A DNA stretch of 36,298 nucleotides from Chitinophaga pinensis (GTDB taxonomy: Bacteria; Bacteroidota; Bacteroidia; Chitinophagales; CAMDFR01). The stretch spans positions 1 to 36,298 of the forward strand of contig CAMART010000032.1 of assembly GCA_945860705.1 (NCBI GenBank). Direction: 5' to 3'. Both the position numbers and the translations under genes were made by a program. The notes under the pieces are model-generated. The model saw nothing but the letters and a program-made list of their open reading frames with translations, did not search any database and had not been told where the DNA came from. Of this stretch, positions 16,600 to 24,219 are shown piece by piece; positions within the stretch are counted from its first letter, which is position 1; every line of letters begins with the position of its first letter.

Positions 16600-16962
16600 A
16601 TGTTTCATTTTTCTAAAAAAACATATACAATGCTCACATTTTTGTGGGCATTTTTTATATTGATACTTTGTATCATACCTGGCAGAGATTTGCCACAATC
16701 TAGCATACTTCAAATCGATAAAATATTTCATTTTCTATTTTATTTTATCCTAGCATTTCTATATCTATCTATATTTGATAAACCTAATTTTAAAAACATT
16801 GCTTTAGTTATTTTCATTTGTATCGCATATGGTTTTGTGATAGAGTGTATACAAGAATTATTTTTAGCAGATCGATTTTTCGATAAATTTGATGTACTTG
16901 CCAATAGCACAGGAGCTATAGTGTATGGAATTCTACATTTTTTTATTCCTAAAAAATTATAA
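16600..16962 (+). CDS. VanZ-like small membrane protein
   Basis: A 120-residue protein with four predicted membrane segments (LTFLWAFFILILCIIPG, IFHFLFYFILAFLYLSI, IALVIFICIAYGFVIECIQ, STGAIVYGILHFFI). It shows the VanZ-family pattern: DKIFHFLFYFILAFLY, then a conserved Glu in FVIECIQELF and the following D(V)LANSTGAIVG-type motif (FDVLANSTGAIVYG). VanZ itself contributes low-level teicoplanin resistance in enterococci; most chromosomal homologues have no known role. It is co-directional with gcvH nine bases upstream. Confidence 0.8.
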   Translation: MFHFSKKTYTMLTFLWAFFILILCIIPGRDLPQSSILQIDKIFHFLFYFILAFLYLSIFDKPNFKNIALVIFICIAYGFVIECIQELFLADRFFDKFDVLANSTGAIVYGILHFFIPKKL

Positions 16963-17025
16963 AATTCAATTACATTTAATCTTAATACTTTTTACTTATT
17001 ACTTTTTAGCTAATTTTATATCCTA

Positions 17026-18846
17026 TTGAAAAAACTAATTTTCATATTATCTATTTGTTTTTGCTCACTCCTCTCAAATGCACAAGAAGAGCGAGATAGA
17101 GCACTTGCATATCAATATTTTAGAAATGGAGATTTTGACAAGGCTGTAGATTTATTTGAAAAGCTCTATAATGACAATCCAAATCTTGAATATTATCAAA
17201 ATCTTTTTGCTACATACAAAGAACTAAAAGATTATACCTCTATGGAAAAACTTGCCAATAAGCAAGCAAAAAAAGATAGGCGTGATGCCCGTTATTTGAT
17301 AGATCTTGGTTATGCTTACAAGCTTCAAGAAAAAACCAAGAAAGCAACAGAACTCTATGATGACATAGTCAAAAACTTATTGCCTGAGGAAGCATTTATC
17401 ACCAATACAGCTCATAGTTTTGAAAGTTATAGAGAAATAGATTATGCACTTCAGACCTACGAAAAAGGCAATAAACTTTTGCGCGACCCACTGCATTATT
17501 CATTTGATATAGCCAGCTTATATTTTGCACAAAATAAAAATGAAGAAGCCATAAATAGTTTGCTTGATTTTATAAAAGCAAACAACTATGAATTTGATAA
17601 AGTGTATAGCTATATACAAACTGAACAAAACAAACCTGAAGTATATACAGAACTTGAATCACAGCTATATAGTCGTATTCAAAAAAATCCTGGTGAAGAT
17701 ATTTATCCAGAAGTATTGATATGGCTCAAGTTGCAGAAAAAAGATTTTGCTGGCGCATTCATACAAGCTCGTGCACTTGATAAAAGAAAAAACGAAGATG
17801 GGGAACGAATACTAAACATAGCTCAACAAGCCAGTGACGAAGGTGCATACGATGATGCTATCAAAGCTTTTGAATATTTAATACAGAAAGGAAATCAAAA
17901 TAGATTGTTTATCACAGCCAAAATGCTTTTGCTCAATACTCGAAAAACAAAAATCACGAAAGGATATAATTATACTAAAGAGGATGTTTTGGTACTGAAA
18001 AACGAATATCTTGGTTTTTTAAAAGAGTTTGGCAAGAGTCCTGCTACTGCACAAACCATGTGTGACTTAGCCAATCTAGAAGCACTTTATATCAATGATT
18101 TGGATAGTGCTATTGTATTACTCACCGAGGTAGTGAGCATGCCCGGCATCAATAGAGATATTAAAAATAGAGCGAAACTTGAATTAGGTGACTACTATGT
18201 GATGAATGATGAATACTGGGAAAGCACGCTTTTATATTCTCAAGTAGATAAAGAAGATAAGGACGGTATCATAGGCGAAGAAGCCCGTTTTAAAAATGCT
18301 AAACTTTCCTACTATAAAGGAGAATTTGAATGGGCACAAGCACAGCTAGATGTACTCAAAGGTTCTACTTCTGAACTGATAGCCAATGATGCTTTGCAAC
18401 TTTCTGTTTTTATAATAGACAATACTGGTATGGATACTATTTTCACTCCAATGGAAATGTTTGCAACTGCAGACTTATTGATTTTTCAAAATAAATTTGA
18501 ACGAGCAATAGCTATTATGGATAGCATACCTCGCTTGTTTAGTAAGCATAGTTTGACGGATGATATCTATATGGCTAAAGCAAAAATTTGCATCAAAAAA
18601 CTAGACTATACTGGAGCTGTAACGTGGCTCAACTACATAGCAAAAAGTGATGAATACAAAACGGATATTCTAGGAGATGATGCCATGTATATATTGGCGA
18701 ATATTTATGAAAAAAACTTGAATGATACACCTAAAGCTATGGAGTACTACAAAGATATCATGCTCCACTACAAAGACAGTGTATACCTTACAGAGGCTCG
18801 TAAAAAATTTAGAATGTTGAGAGGTGATAAACTGCAAGAAGAATAG
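17026..18846 (+). CDS. Exported tetratricopeptide-repeat protein
   Basis: A 606-residue protein with a signal peptide (MKKLIFILSICFCSLLSNAQ) followed by many TPR-like helix pairs (YFRNGDFDKAVDLFEKLYNDNP near the start, DYTGAVTWLNYIAKSDE and NDTPKAMEYYKDIMLHYKDS near the end). TPR arrays hold protein partners; here they would sit in the periplasm or at the outer membrane. No catalytic domain is seen. The start is TTG at 17026, which begins the signal peptide exactly; no ATG lies suitably upstream. It resembles conserved Bacteroidota TPR proteins of similar size whose function is not established. Confidence 0.8.
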   Translation: MKKLIFILSICFCSLLSNAQEERDRALAYQYFRNGDFDKAVDLFEKLYNDNPNLEYYQNLFATYKELKDYTSMEKLANKQAKKDRRDARYLIDLGYAYKLQEKTKKATELYDDIVKNLLPEEAFITNTAHSFESYREIDYALQTYEKGNKLLRDPLHYSFDIASLYFAQNKNEEAINSLLDFIKANNYEFDKVYSYIQTEQNKPEVYTELESQLYSRIQKNPGEDIYPEVLIWLKLQKKDFAGAFIQARALDKRKNEDGERILNIAQQASDEGAYDDAIKAFEYLIQKGNQNRLFITAKMLLLNTRKTKITKGYNYTKEDVLVLKNEYLGFLKEFGKSPATAQTMCDLANLEALYINDLDSAIVLLTEVVSMPGINRDIKNRAKLELGDYYVMNDEYWESTLLYSQVDKEDKDGIIGEEARFKNAKLSYYKGEFEWAQAQLDVLKGSTSELIANDALQLSVFIIDNTGMDTIFTPMEMFATADLLIFQNKFERAIAIMDSIPRLFSKHSLTDDIYMAKAKICIKKLDYTGAVTWLNYIAKSDEYKTDILGDDAMYILANIYEKNLNDTPKAMEYYKDIMLHYKDSVYLTEARKKFRMLRGDKLQEE

Positions 18847-18850
18847 TTTT

Positions 18851-18890
18851 TTATAGTTAATAGTTCAAAGTTAATTGTTCAAAGTTTTTT
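18851..18890 (+). repeat. TTCAAAGTT word repeat after the TPR gene
   Basis: TAGTTCAAAGTTAATTGTTCAAAGTT-type phrasing gives two copies of GTTCAAAGTT within 30 bases. The same phrase occurs in the ftsA-ftsZ gap and, in the other orientation, at 25961-26017. It ends just before a -7 box. Confidence 0.5.
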
Positions 18891-18894
18891 AAAC

Positions 18895-18902
18895 TAAATT
18901 TG
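18895..18902 (+). promoter_or_regulatory. -7 box of the 70-residue membrane protein gene
   Basis: TAAATTTG is an exact TAnnTTTG. A TTG at 18875-18877 lies 17 bases upstream and could serve as the -33 element. Transcription would start near 18908, leaving only a few leader bases before the ATG at 18915. Confidence 0.4.
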
Positions 18903-18914
18903 ATGATTATTTAA

Positions 18915-19127
18915 ATGAATTTTTTTAGTAAAATATATGATAAATTTTTATCTAGTTTACCACATAATAAACCTGGATATAAAAAACCTGTAAAAACTGA
19001 TTGGAGCAAATATGATTTTGATTTATCAGGTCTGGAAATGATATACTGGATATTTCTTTTTATGATTATTGTAGGAAAATTTCTCTGGAAATATATTTAT
19101 ATGGCTTTTGAATATTTATTCAATTAA
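18915..19127 (+). CDS. Small single-span membrane protein, unknown function
   Basis: A 70-residue protein with a basic, Pro/Lys-rich N-terminal half (LPHNKPGYKKPVKTDW) and one clear membrane segment (MIYWIFLFMIIVGKFLW, ~48-64). There is no signal peptidase site, so the N-terminus is probably cytoplasmic. No family is recognised. It has its own candidate -7 box immediately upstream. It is flanked on both sides by AT-rich repeat phrases. Codon use fits a real gene, but its size keeps confidence moderate. Confidence 0.5.
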   Translation: MNFFSKIYDKFLSSLPHNKPGYKKPVKTDWSKYDFDLSGLEMIYWIFLFMIIVGKFLWKYIYMAFEYLFN

Positions 19128-19174
19128 ATAATATTTGTTTTACATTTAACTTTAGAATTTAGTAATTGATTATT

Positions 19175-19217
19175 GGAAATTGAAAATTGAAAATTGAAAA
19201 TTGAAAATTGAAAAATT
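19175..19217 (+). repeat. Tandem heptamer repeat (ATTGAAA)n
   Basis: About five to six perfect head-to-tail copies of the 7-base unit ATTGAAA lie in the 125-bp gap between two small genes. A run of identical heptamers is slippage-prone. It ends about 35 bases before the DUF4286 start codon, so length changes could alter promoter spacing. Confidence 0.75.
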
Positions 19218-19252
19218 AAAAATTTAGCATTAAAATTTATAATTAAAAAAAT

Positions 19253-19555
19253 ATGATACTATATAACGTAACCGTAAAAGTTGATTTTGAGATACATGAC
19301 GAATGGATAAAATGGATGAAAGAAGTGCATATACCAGAAGTATTGGCAACTGGATATTTTGTAGAAAATAAAGTATACCGACTCATGGAAGAAATCAGTA
19401 ATGATGGCATCACATACGCCATACAATATACTTGCAAAAATATGAGCGACTACCTCACTTACCAAGAAAAACATGCGCCAGCTCTACAAAAAGACCACTA
19501 CGATAGATATAAAGATAAATTTGTAGCCTTTAGAACTTTGTTGAAAGAAGCGTAA
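19253..19555 (+). CDS. DUF4286 family protein
   Basis: A 100-residue soluble cytoplasmic protein matching the DUF4286 pattern: MILYNVTVKVDFEIHDEWIKWMKEVHIPEVLATGYF at the N-terminus, then a central YAIQYTCKNMSDYLTYQEKHAPAL and a closing YKDKFVAFRTLL. The likely fold is a ferredoxin-like alpha/beta barrel half, by analogy with dimeric alpha-beta barrel proteins; this is inference. The family is widespread in Bacteroidota with no known function. Confidence 0.8.
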   Translation: MILYNVTVKVDFEIHDEWIKWMKEVHIPEVLATGYFVENKVYRLMEEISNDGITYAIQYTCKNMSDYLTYQEKHAPALQKDHYDRYKDKFVAFRTLLKEA

Positions 19556-19570
19556 TTAATTTGAAAATGA

Positions 19571-19596
19571 GAGAATTTGAAAATTTGAAAATTTTG
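19571..19596 (+). repeat. TTTGAAAA octamer repeat
   Basis: Two to three copies of the 8-base unit TTTGAAAA follow the DUF4286 gene. The same octamer array recurs at 25831-25855 after the pseudouridine synthase gene. Confidence 0.55.
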
Positions 19597-19600
19597 TTTA

Positions 19601-20254
19601 ATGTATAACACAACCATGAATTATATTTTCTACAATACGATTATTATCATATTTACTCTATTAATTTCATCTTGTAAATACAAAAGCAAGGAAAATAAAA
19701 TAGCTCAAAATTCAATACTCAATGCTGATTCAATAAGATTATATGAATTTGAATTCAGTAAAATAAACAAAGAAGAATATATTGATAGTTCTGTATCAAA
19801 AGATATAAGTGTATTAAATCAATATAAAGACACCCTTACTATTAAATACAAAACTCAAAATACTTTTAATTATATAAAAGATAAACCTCCTTCTGGTAGA
19901 AGCTATGGATTAAAAGTAAGCAAAGATTACTATATACTACACCATTCGTGTGGTAATCCATGCAGTAGGTATCTTATATTATCTAAGAATAATCAATTAT
20001 ATAAAAAAGAGTTTTTATTTGTTGTGGGAATCAATATAAGAGAAAATATCATAGCATACTTAGAAGAGATCAACAACAAATCTAGCATACTAGTAATAAC
20101 TAACTATGAAAACAATAAGGTTAAAAAAACGAAAATGAAATATAATTATTTTAAAGAAGGAGTAATCATACCTTCAAATTTTTCTGATGGGAAAATAACT
20201 TTTGAGTTAAGTAATTCAATTTACACTTCATATTCATATTTAGAGTTAAAATAA
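19601..20254 (+). CDS. Predicted lipoprotein of unknown function
   Basis: A 217-residue protein with a hydrophobic N-terminus ending in a lipobox (LLISSC, Cys25 from the first ATG). A second in-frame ATG at 19616 would put the Cys at residue 20, a more usual lipoprotein spacing, and is a good alternative start. The mature part is Lys/Asn/Ser-rich and mostly predicted beta strand. Two Cys lie in a HHSCGNPCSRY motif (~residues 114-124), which could bind metal or form a disulfide. No family is recognised. A strong terminator follows immediately after the stop codon. Confidence 0.65.
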   Translation: MYNTTMNYIFYNTIIIIFTLLISSCKYKSKENKIAQNSILNADSIRLYEFEFSKINKEEYIDSSVSKDISVLNQYKDTLTIKYKTQNTFNYIKDKPPSGRSYGLKVSKDYYILHHSCGNPCSRYLILSKNNQLYKKEFLFVVGINIRENIIAYLEEINNKSSILVITNYENNKVKKTKMKYNYFKEGVIIPSNFSDGKITFELSNSIYTSYSYLELK

Positions 20255-20283
20255 AATCAGACCGAGCTTCACTCGGTCTGATT
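20255..20283. terminator. Bidirectional intrinsic terminator
   Basis: AATCAGACCGAG (20255-20266) pairs perfectly with CTCGGTCTGATT (20272-20283) around a 5-base loop. The 12-bp GC-rich stem begins right after the lipoprotein stop codon and lies 34 bases beyond the stop codon of the convergent receptor gene. It probably serves both strands, although the flanking T/A tracts are short. Confidence 0.8.
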
Positions 20284-20317
20284 TGTAATATATTCTAAAA
20301 TAAGATTAAGTAAAATC

Positions 20318-22531
20318 TTACCAATGTACTCTCACAGCTCCAAATATATTTACACCAGCTCCATTGATACCGCTAGAGAAAGTTCTGTACTGAGTATCAA
20401 ACATATTTTCTACTCCTGCTTGCAAGCTGATAAATTCATTGATATTAAACGAGATTTTTGCATTCATAGTAAACCATGCAGGCATACCATCTTTGGTAGC
20501 ATACTGTTGATTGTCTTCTCCATTTGGATTGTATCTTTTGATACGTTTCCATCCATTGTAGATAGAGTATACATCTGCTTGAATTTTTTTGCTGGTATAT
20601 CTCACACCTATTCTACCAAATGCTGGAGAAATATGATCTAGTGGCACTGGATTGTTGCCTTTATTAATAATATTTCCTGCTGAATAGTTGATACTTCCAT
20701 ACACATTTACATACTTACCACATTGAACATTGAGCAATGAAGTAAAACCTAAAATCATCGCTTTGCCTTTATTCTGATTTGTCAATACCTGACTAATTCT
20801 ACCATCATAAAGAATACTATCTTCCCCATTATATTGAGCATTGCTTGTAACTATTGCATCTATTATATATGTGCCGTATACCGTGTTTTCCCATTTCACT
20901 ATGCCACCAAATACTTTTGATAAACTCAAATCTAAATTCAACGTTTTTTCTGGTTTTAGATTATTGTTTGGTAAAATAACTGATGAAGAATTGGTTTCAA
21001 ACACTTTGCTTAAATCGTCTACGTTTGGAGTTCTGAAACCAGTAGAAAACATTGCGCTCAATTTTGTTTTGTCATTATGAGTATAAACCGCACCTATATT
21101 TCCACTTATCAAAAAATTATTTTGTTTGATTTCATTCACAGGAAATTTATAAAACACAGTATCATCAAAAGTAGAACGAAGTATCGAATACCCAATTCTG
21201 AGTCCTCTACTTAATATAAATTTGTCTGACACTTTATGTATATGTGATATATAAAGTGCTGGAGTAAACATATGATTTTTGCCTTTTGGATATCTAGTCG
21301 ACTGCTCTTCAAATGTACTGTCTACTACACTTTGTCTGTTAGCTCTAGACCTTACAGTACTATATTGAATATCTATGCCATATCTAAATTCATGCTTTCT
21401 TATTTTCTTCTCAAAGTCTAGTTGTAGACCACCTACATTTACAAACTCATATCTATTGTTTTGGAATTTACTACCAAATCCTCTATTGTGTCTGCTCTCT
21501 TGCACATATTGATAGTTCAATGCAAAATTTACTTTATCAAATGCTTTTGAATTGGAGGTGCCACTTAAGTTATAAGCTACCATACCTCTAGTTTGTGGTC
21601 CATAGTACCATACTGCATTTGATGCTATACCATTACTTTTTGTTTCAGTAAGTCTATCGTATCGGGGTACATTATTGGTATTTGAAAATTGAAAATTAAT
21701 TTGATGTGTTATTTTTTCTCCCGTTTTAAATACAAATTTTTGCATCACATCATATTGCAAGTAACCACTTTGTTTTTGTATCAAAGGATTTGAATTTGTA
21801 AGCATAGAATCTTTTCCGTTGATTCTCTCTACATAAAAATTTCTCTCACCAAATTTATCATAGAATGGATTTTTTGTACTGCCCATTCTTAAATCTTGAA
21901 AATTATTAAAAGAGATAGAAGTCAAGGATGCGAATTTTTGTCCACCAAAACACACATCTGCATGTATTGCGCTTTCTTTTGTAGCTGAAGACATTCTTAT
22001 AAGTGCATTTCCACTTACTAGAGTTTTACGAGGTGTAGTAGAAAACTTTGGTTTGATGGTATACATACTTATGACACCGCCGAGTGCATCACTACCGTAT
22101 AGTGTAGATGACGGACCACTCAATATCTCTACTCTATCAAGCATATTATTATCTACAGAGATTACATTCTGTAAGTGGCCACCTCTAAAGATTAGATTAT
22201 TCATACGTACTCCATCTATTACTAGCAATATTTTATTTGCTTCAAACCCTCTAATAACAGGACTTCCACCACCACCTTGGCTTTTTTGCACAAAAGCAAT
22301 ACCACTATTCTCTATCACGTGAGCCATAGATTGATTGTTTTGTAATATTAAATCTTGTCTCTTGATTACTTGTATTTGTTGTGCAATATTTTTTTTATTT
22401 TCAGCAAATTTATTTGCTGATATCACCACTTCATTGAGTGATATATTTTTAGTAGAGTCGACTATATTTTGTGCAAAGGAAGACATACTAAAACAAATAG
22501 CTAAGGCTATGATTGAATATATTTTTTTCAT
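20318..22531 (-). CDS. TonB-dependent outer-membrane receptor, heme-receptor-like
   Basis: A 737-residue receptor with a signal peptide (1-20, ending SFAQ) and no CarboxypepD_reg domain. The plug spans ~30-160: LNEVVISANKFAENKKNIAQ acts as the TonB-box region, followed by GGGGSPVIRGFEANKILLVIDGVRMNN and VEILSGPSSTLYGSDALGGVI. The barrel includes GFRTPNVDDL followed by NNNLKPEKTLNLDLSL, reminiscent of the FRAP...NPNL signature of heme receptors, and ends FGAVRVHW with the terminal aromatic. The substrate could be heme, a siderophore or a cobalamin-like ligand; the motif favours heme only weakly. Its gap to the upstream gene holds three inverted repeats. Confidence 0.85.
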   Translation of the reverse strand: MKKIYSIIALAICFSMSSFAQNIVDSTKNISLNEVVISANKFAENKKNIAQQIQVIKRQDLILQNNQSMAHVIENSGIAFVQKSQGGGGSPVIRGFEANKILLVIDGVRMNNLIFRGGHLQNVISVDNNMLDRVEILSGPSSTLYGSDALGGVISMYTIKPKFSTTPRKTLVSGNALIRMSSATKESAIHADVCFGGQKFASLTSISFNNFQDLRMGSTKNPFYDKFGERNFYVERINGKDSMLTNSNPLIQKQSGYLQYDVMQKFVFKTGEKITHQINFQFSNTNNVPRYDRLTETKSNGIASNAVWYYGPQTRGMVAYNLSGTSNSKAFDKVNFALNYQYVQESRHNRGFGSKFQNNRYEFVNVGGLQLDFEKKIRKHEFRYGIDIQYSTVRSRANRQSVVDSTFEEQSTRYPKGKNHMFTPALYISHIHKVSDKFILSRGLRIGYSILRSTFDDTVFYKFPVNEIKQNNFLISGNIGAVYTHNDKTKLSAMFSTGFRTPNVDDLSKVFETNSSSVILPNNNLKPEKTLNLDLSLSKVFGGIVKWENTVYGTYIIDAIVTSNAQYNGEDSILYDGRISQVLTNQNKGKAMILGFTSLLNVQCGKYVNVYGSINYSAGNIINKGNNPVPLDHISPAFGRIGVRYTSKKIQADVYSIYNGWKRIKRYNPNGEDNQQYATKDGMPAWFTMNAKISFNINEFISLQAGVENMFDTQYRTFSSGINGAGVNIFGAVRVHW

Positions 22532-22569
22532 ATAATTTTTAAAAATTAATTTTATAAATAAACAAATGC

Positions 22570-22736
22570 CAATCGAAATATTCGATTGTACGTTAAAAAA
22601 GGTGTTCGTAAAATATTTTGTTTATGAAATAATACCAATCTTATTTTGGTTTAGACCAAAATCTAGAGTGGTATATACCGTCATTACAGCTGTTCAGACC
22701 AATTTATTGAACTGTTAAAGATGTATGAACGGTATA
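22570..22736 (-). promoter_or_regulatory. Three inverted repeats upstream of the second TonB receptor
   Basis: In the 183-bp gap there are CAATCGAA/TTCGATTG (22570-22588) and ATTTTGGT/ACCAAAAT (22643-22662). A longer interrupted pair, TATACCGT/ACGGTATA (22674-22681 with 22729-22736), has an inner GTTCA/TGAAC pair and spans the stop codon of the upstream gene. They could be operators, an RNA leader or processing hairpins. No B12-box or other known riboswitch core was recognised, and there is no T-run. Confidence 0.45.
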
Positions 22737-23200
22737 AAATCTGGCGGTGGAGACAATACACCAATAAAAGTAGAAGACTGTATTTGCTCGTGACTTGTAG
22801 TGTGATCAATACTTGTATAATGTTGAGTAAAGTCAAACGAATGTATATCTGTATTAACTACTAAGCTTAAAAAACTTAAAAGTAAAATTTCAGAATTGCT
22901 ATTTTTATTTTTTTTTAATAAGCTCAACAACTCTGTTTCTCGGCTATCTTTATAAGCAGTTGCTATTGTTTTATTTCCTATTTTCTCTAGTTTTATGATA
23001 TCATACATTTGTCCATCAATAGAAATTTCATGACCATGTATTGATTGCACTTGAGATTCGCTTAGTGAAATTTGCTCTAGATTTCCACTGTGATTTGCTT
23101 CATATTTTGCTATTAGCATAGAGCCAAAAAAATATACATTGCAAAAAATCACACTTAATGCAAATAAAGAAATGGATAATATGCCAATGTATTTTTTCAA
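22715..23200 (-). CDS. Membrane-anchored periplasmic small protein upstream of a TonB receptor
   Basis: A 161-residue protein with one N-terminal hydrophobic segment (~4-30) and a soluble part carrying GHEISIDGQMYDIIKLEKIGNKTIATAYKDSRETELLSLL. This is a pattern I associate with conserved Bacteroidota proteins encoded beside TonB receptors, with no assigned role. The tail is His-rich (HSFDFTQHY, DHTTSHE) and ends LSPPPDFIPF. It has no cysteine pairs, unlike the HYC_CC_PP protein at 781. The start is TTG at 23200; the frame upstream has no ATG before a stop at about 23225. It lies one base after the nitronate monooxygenase gene, but also has its own -7 box. Confidence 0.65.
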   Translation of the reverse strand: MKKYIGILSISLFALSVIFCNVYFFGSMLIAKYEANHSGNLEQISLSESQVQSIHGHEISIDGQMYDIIKLEKIGNKTIATAYKDSRETELLSLLKKNKNSNSEILLLSFLSLVVNTDIHSFDFTQHYTSIDHTTSHEQIQSSTFIGVLSPPPDFIPFIHL

Positions 23201-23201
23201 A

Positions 23202-24146
23202 CTATAACAAAGATAATGATTTTTTCACATCAAGAAATTCCTCCCAAATTTCTTTCACTATTTCTCCTGCTCCTTTCACTTCATCTATATAGGCACTTAC
23301 TTGACCTATTTCTAGTTCACCATCTGTCATATCTCCTTCAAACATACCTTTTTTTGCTCTAGCTCTTCCCAATATTTTTTCGAGTTCCTCTTTACTAGCG
23401 CATTGTTCGTAGGCATTTTGCAGTTGTTTGTAAAAATCATTTTTGAGCAATCGTACTGGTGTCAATTCTTTCAAAGTAAGTTGAGTATCGCCTTCATTGG
23501 CTTGTATTATTGCATTTTTAAAATTTTCATGTGCGCTAGATTCCTTACTGGTAACAAATCTACTACCTACCTGTACCGCATCGGCACCCAATGCAAAACA
23601 CGCCAACATAGCCCTACCACTTGCTATACCTCCTGCAGCAATGAGTGGAATATTTATTGCATTGCGCACAGCTGGAATCAAACACAGCGTTGTAGTCTCC
23701 TCTCTCCCATTATGTCCACCTGCCTCAAAACCCTCAGCTACTATAGCGTCTACACCTGCATCTTGGCATTTTAATGCAAACTTCACACTGCTCACAACAT
23801 GTACTACTTTTATATTTTCTTTCTGAAGGATGGAGGTCCATGTCTTAGGATTTCCAGCAGATGTGAAAACTATAGGCACTTGATGTTTGATGATGGTTTC
23901 TATGTGTTTGTCAATATCTGGATACAAAAGTGGCAAATTGACTGCAAAATTTTTATTAGTAGCGTTTTTGCATTTGATAATATGTTCGTCCAATACTTGT
24001 GGGTACATACTACCCGCACCAATGATACCAAGTCCTCCAGCATTGCTGACAGCACTAGCAAGCTCCCATCCACTACACCAAATCATGCCCGCTTGTATGA
24101 TAGGATATTGTATTTGAAATAAATCAGTGATTCTATTCTTAAACAT
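23202..24146 (-). CDS. Nitronate monooxygenase (2-nitropropane dioxygenase-like), FMN enzyme
   Basis: A 314-residue TIM-barrel flavoenzyme of the NMO/FabK family. Signatures are PIIQAGMIWCSGWELASAVSNAGGLGIIGAG at the N-terminus, EGFEAGGHNGREE (~140) and the FMN-phosphate site IPLIAAGGIASGRAMLACFALGADAVQVGSRF (~175-206). Family members oxidise toxic nitronates or act as enoyl-ACP reductases; this sequence cannot separate the two with certainty. The start is placed at the ATG at 24146, which begins FKNRITDLFQIQYP as in homologues; the longer open frame upstream runs through the divergent promoter and the pseudouridine synthase start. Confidence 0.88.
   Translation of the reverse strand: MFKNRITDLFQIQYPIIQAGMIWCSGWELASAVSNAGGLGIIGAGSMYPQVLDEHIIKCKNATNKNFAVNLPLLYPDIDKHIETIIKHQVPIVFTSAGNPKTWTSILQKENIKVVHVVSSVKFALKCQDAGVDAIVAEGFEAGGHNGREETTTLCLIPAVRNAINIPLIAAGGIASGRAMLACFALGADAVQVGSRFVTSKESSAHENFKNAIIQANEGDTQLTLKELTPVRLLKNDFYKQLQNAYEQCASKEELEKILGRARAKKGMFEGDMTDGELEIGQVSAYIDEVKGAGEIVKEIWEEFLDVKKSLSLL
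23208..23215 (-). promoter_or_regulatory. -7 box abutting the TTG start of the 161-residue gene
   Basis: On the minus strand this reads TATCTTTG, an exact TAnnTTTG. The expected start of transcription (about 23202) is almost at the TTG start codon at 23200. No convincing -33 TTTG was found, and the box lies inside the 3' end of the preceding gene. Confidence 0.35.
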
Positions 24147-24165
24147 GTTTTTGTGTTTTAATATA

Positions 24166-24173
24166 CAAATGTA
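24166..24173 (-). promoter_or_regulatory. -7 box of the nitronate monooxygenase gene
   Basis: TACATTTG on the minus strand is an exact TAnnTTTG, 20 bases upstream of the ATG at 24146. No TTTG was found at -33. It forms one half of a divergent promoter pair with the box at 24194-24201. Confidence 0.45.
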
Positions 24174-24193
24174 AATTATTATCTTTATTGGTC

Positions 24194-24201
24194 TACCTTT
24201 G
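24194..24201 (+). promoter_or_regulatory. -7 box of the pseudouridine synthase gene
   Basis: TACCTTTG on the plus strand is an exact TAnnTTTG. Transcription would begin near 24207, giving a short leader of about 13 bases before the ATG at 24220. No TTTG was found at -33. The 73-bp region between the two divergent genes therefore carries two back-to-back -7 boxes. Confidence 0.45.
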
Positions 24202-24219
24202 TAATGAAAATCTTTTGAT

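Noticed and set aside
22532-22714. Cobalamin or other known riboswitch upstream of the receptor
   Set aside because: No B12-box-like core or other familiar conserved stretch was found; only simple inverted repeats are present.
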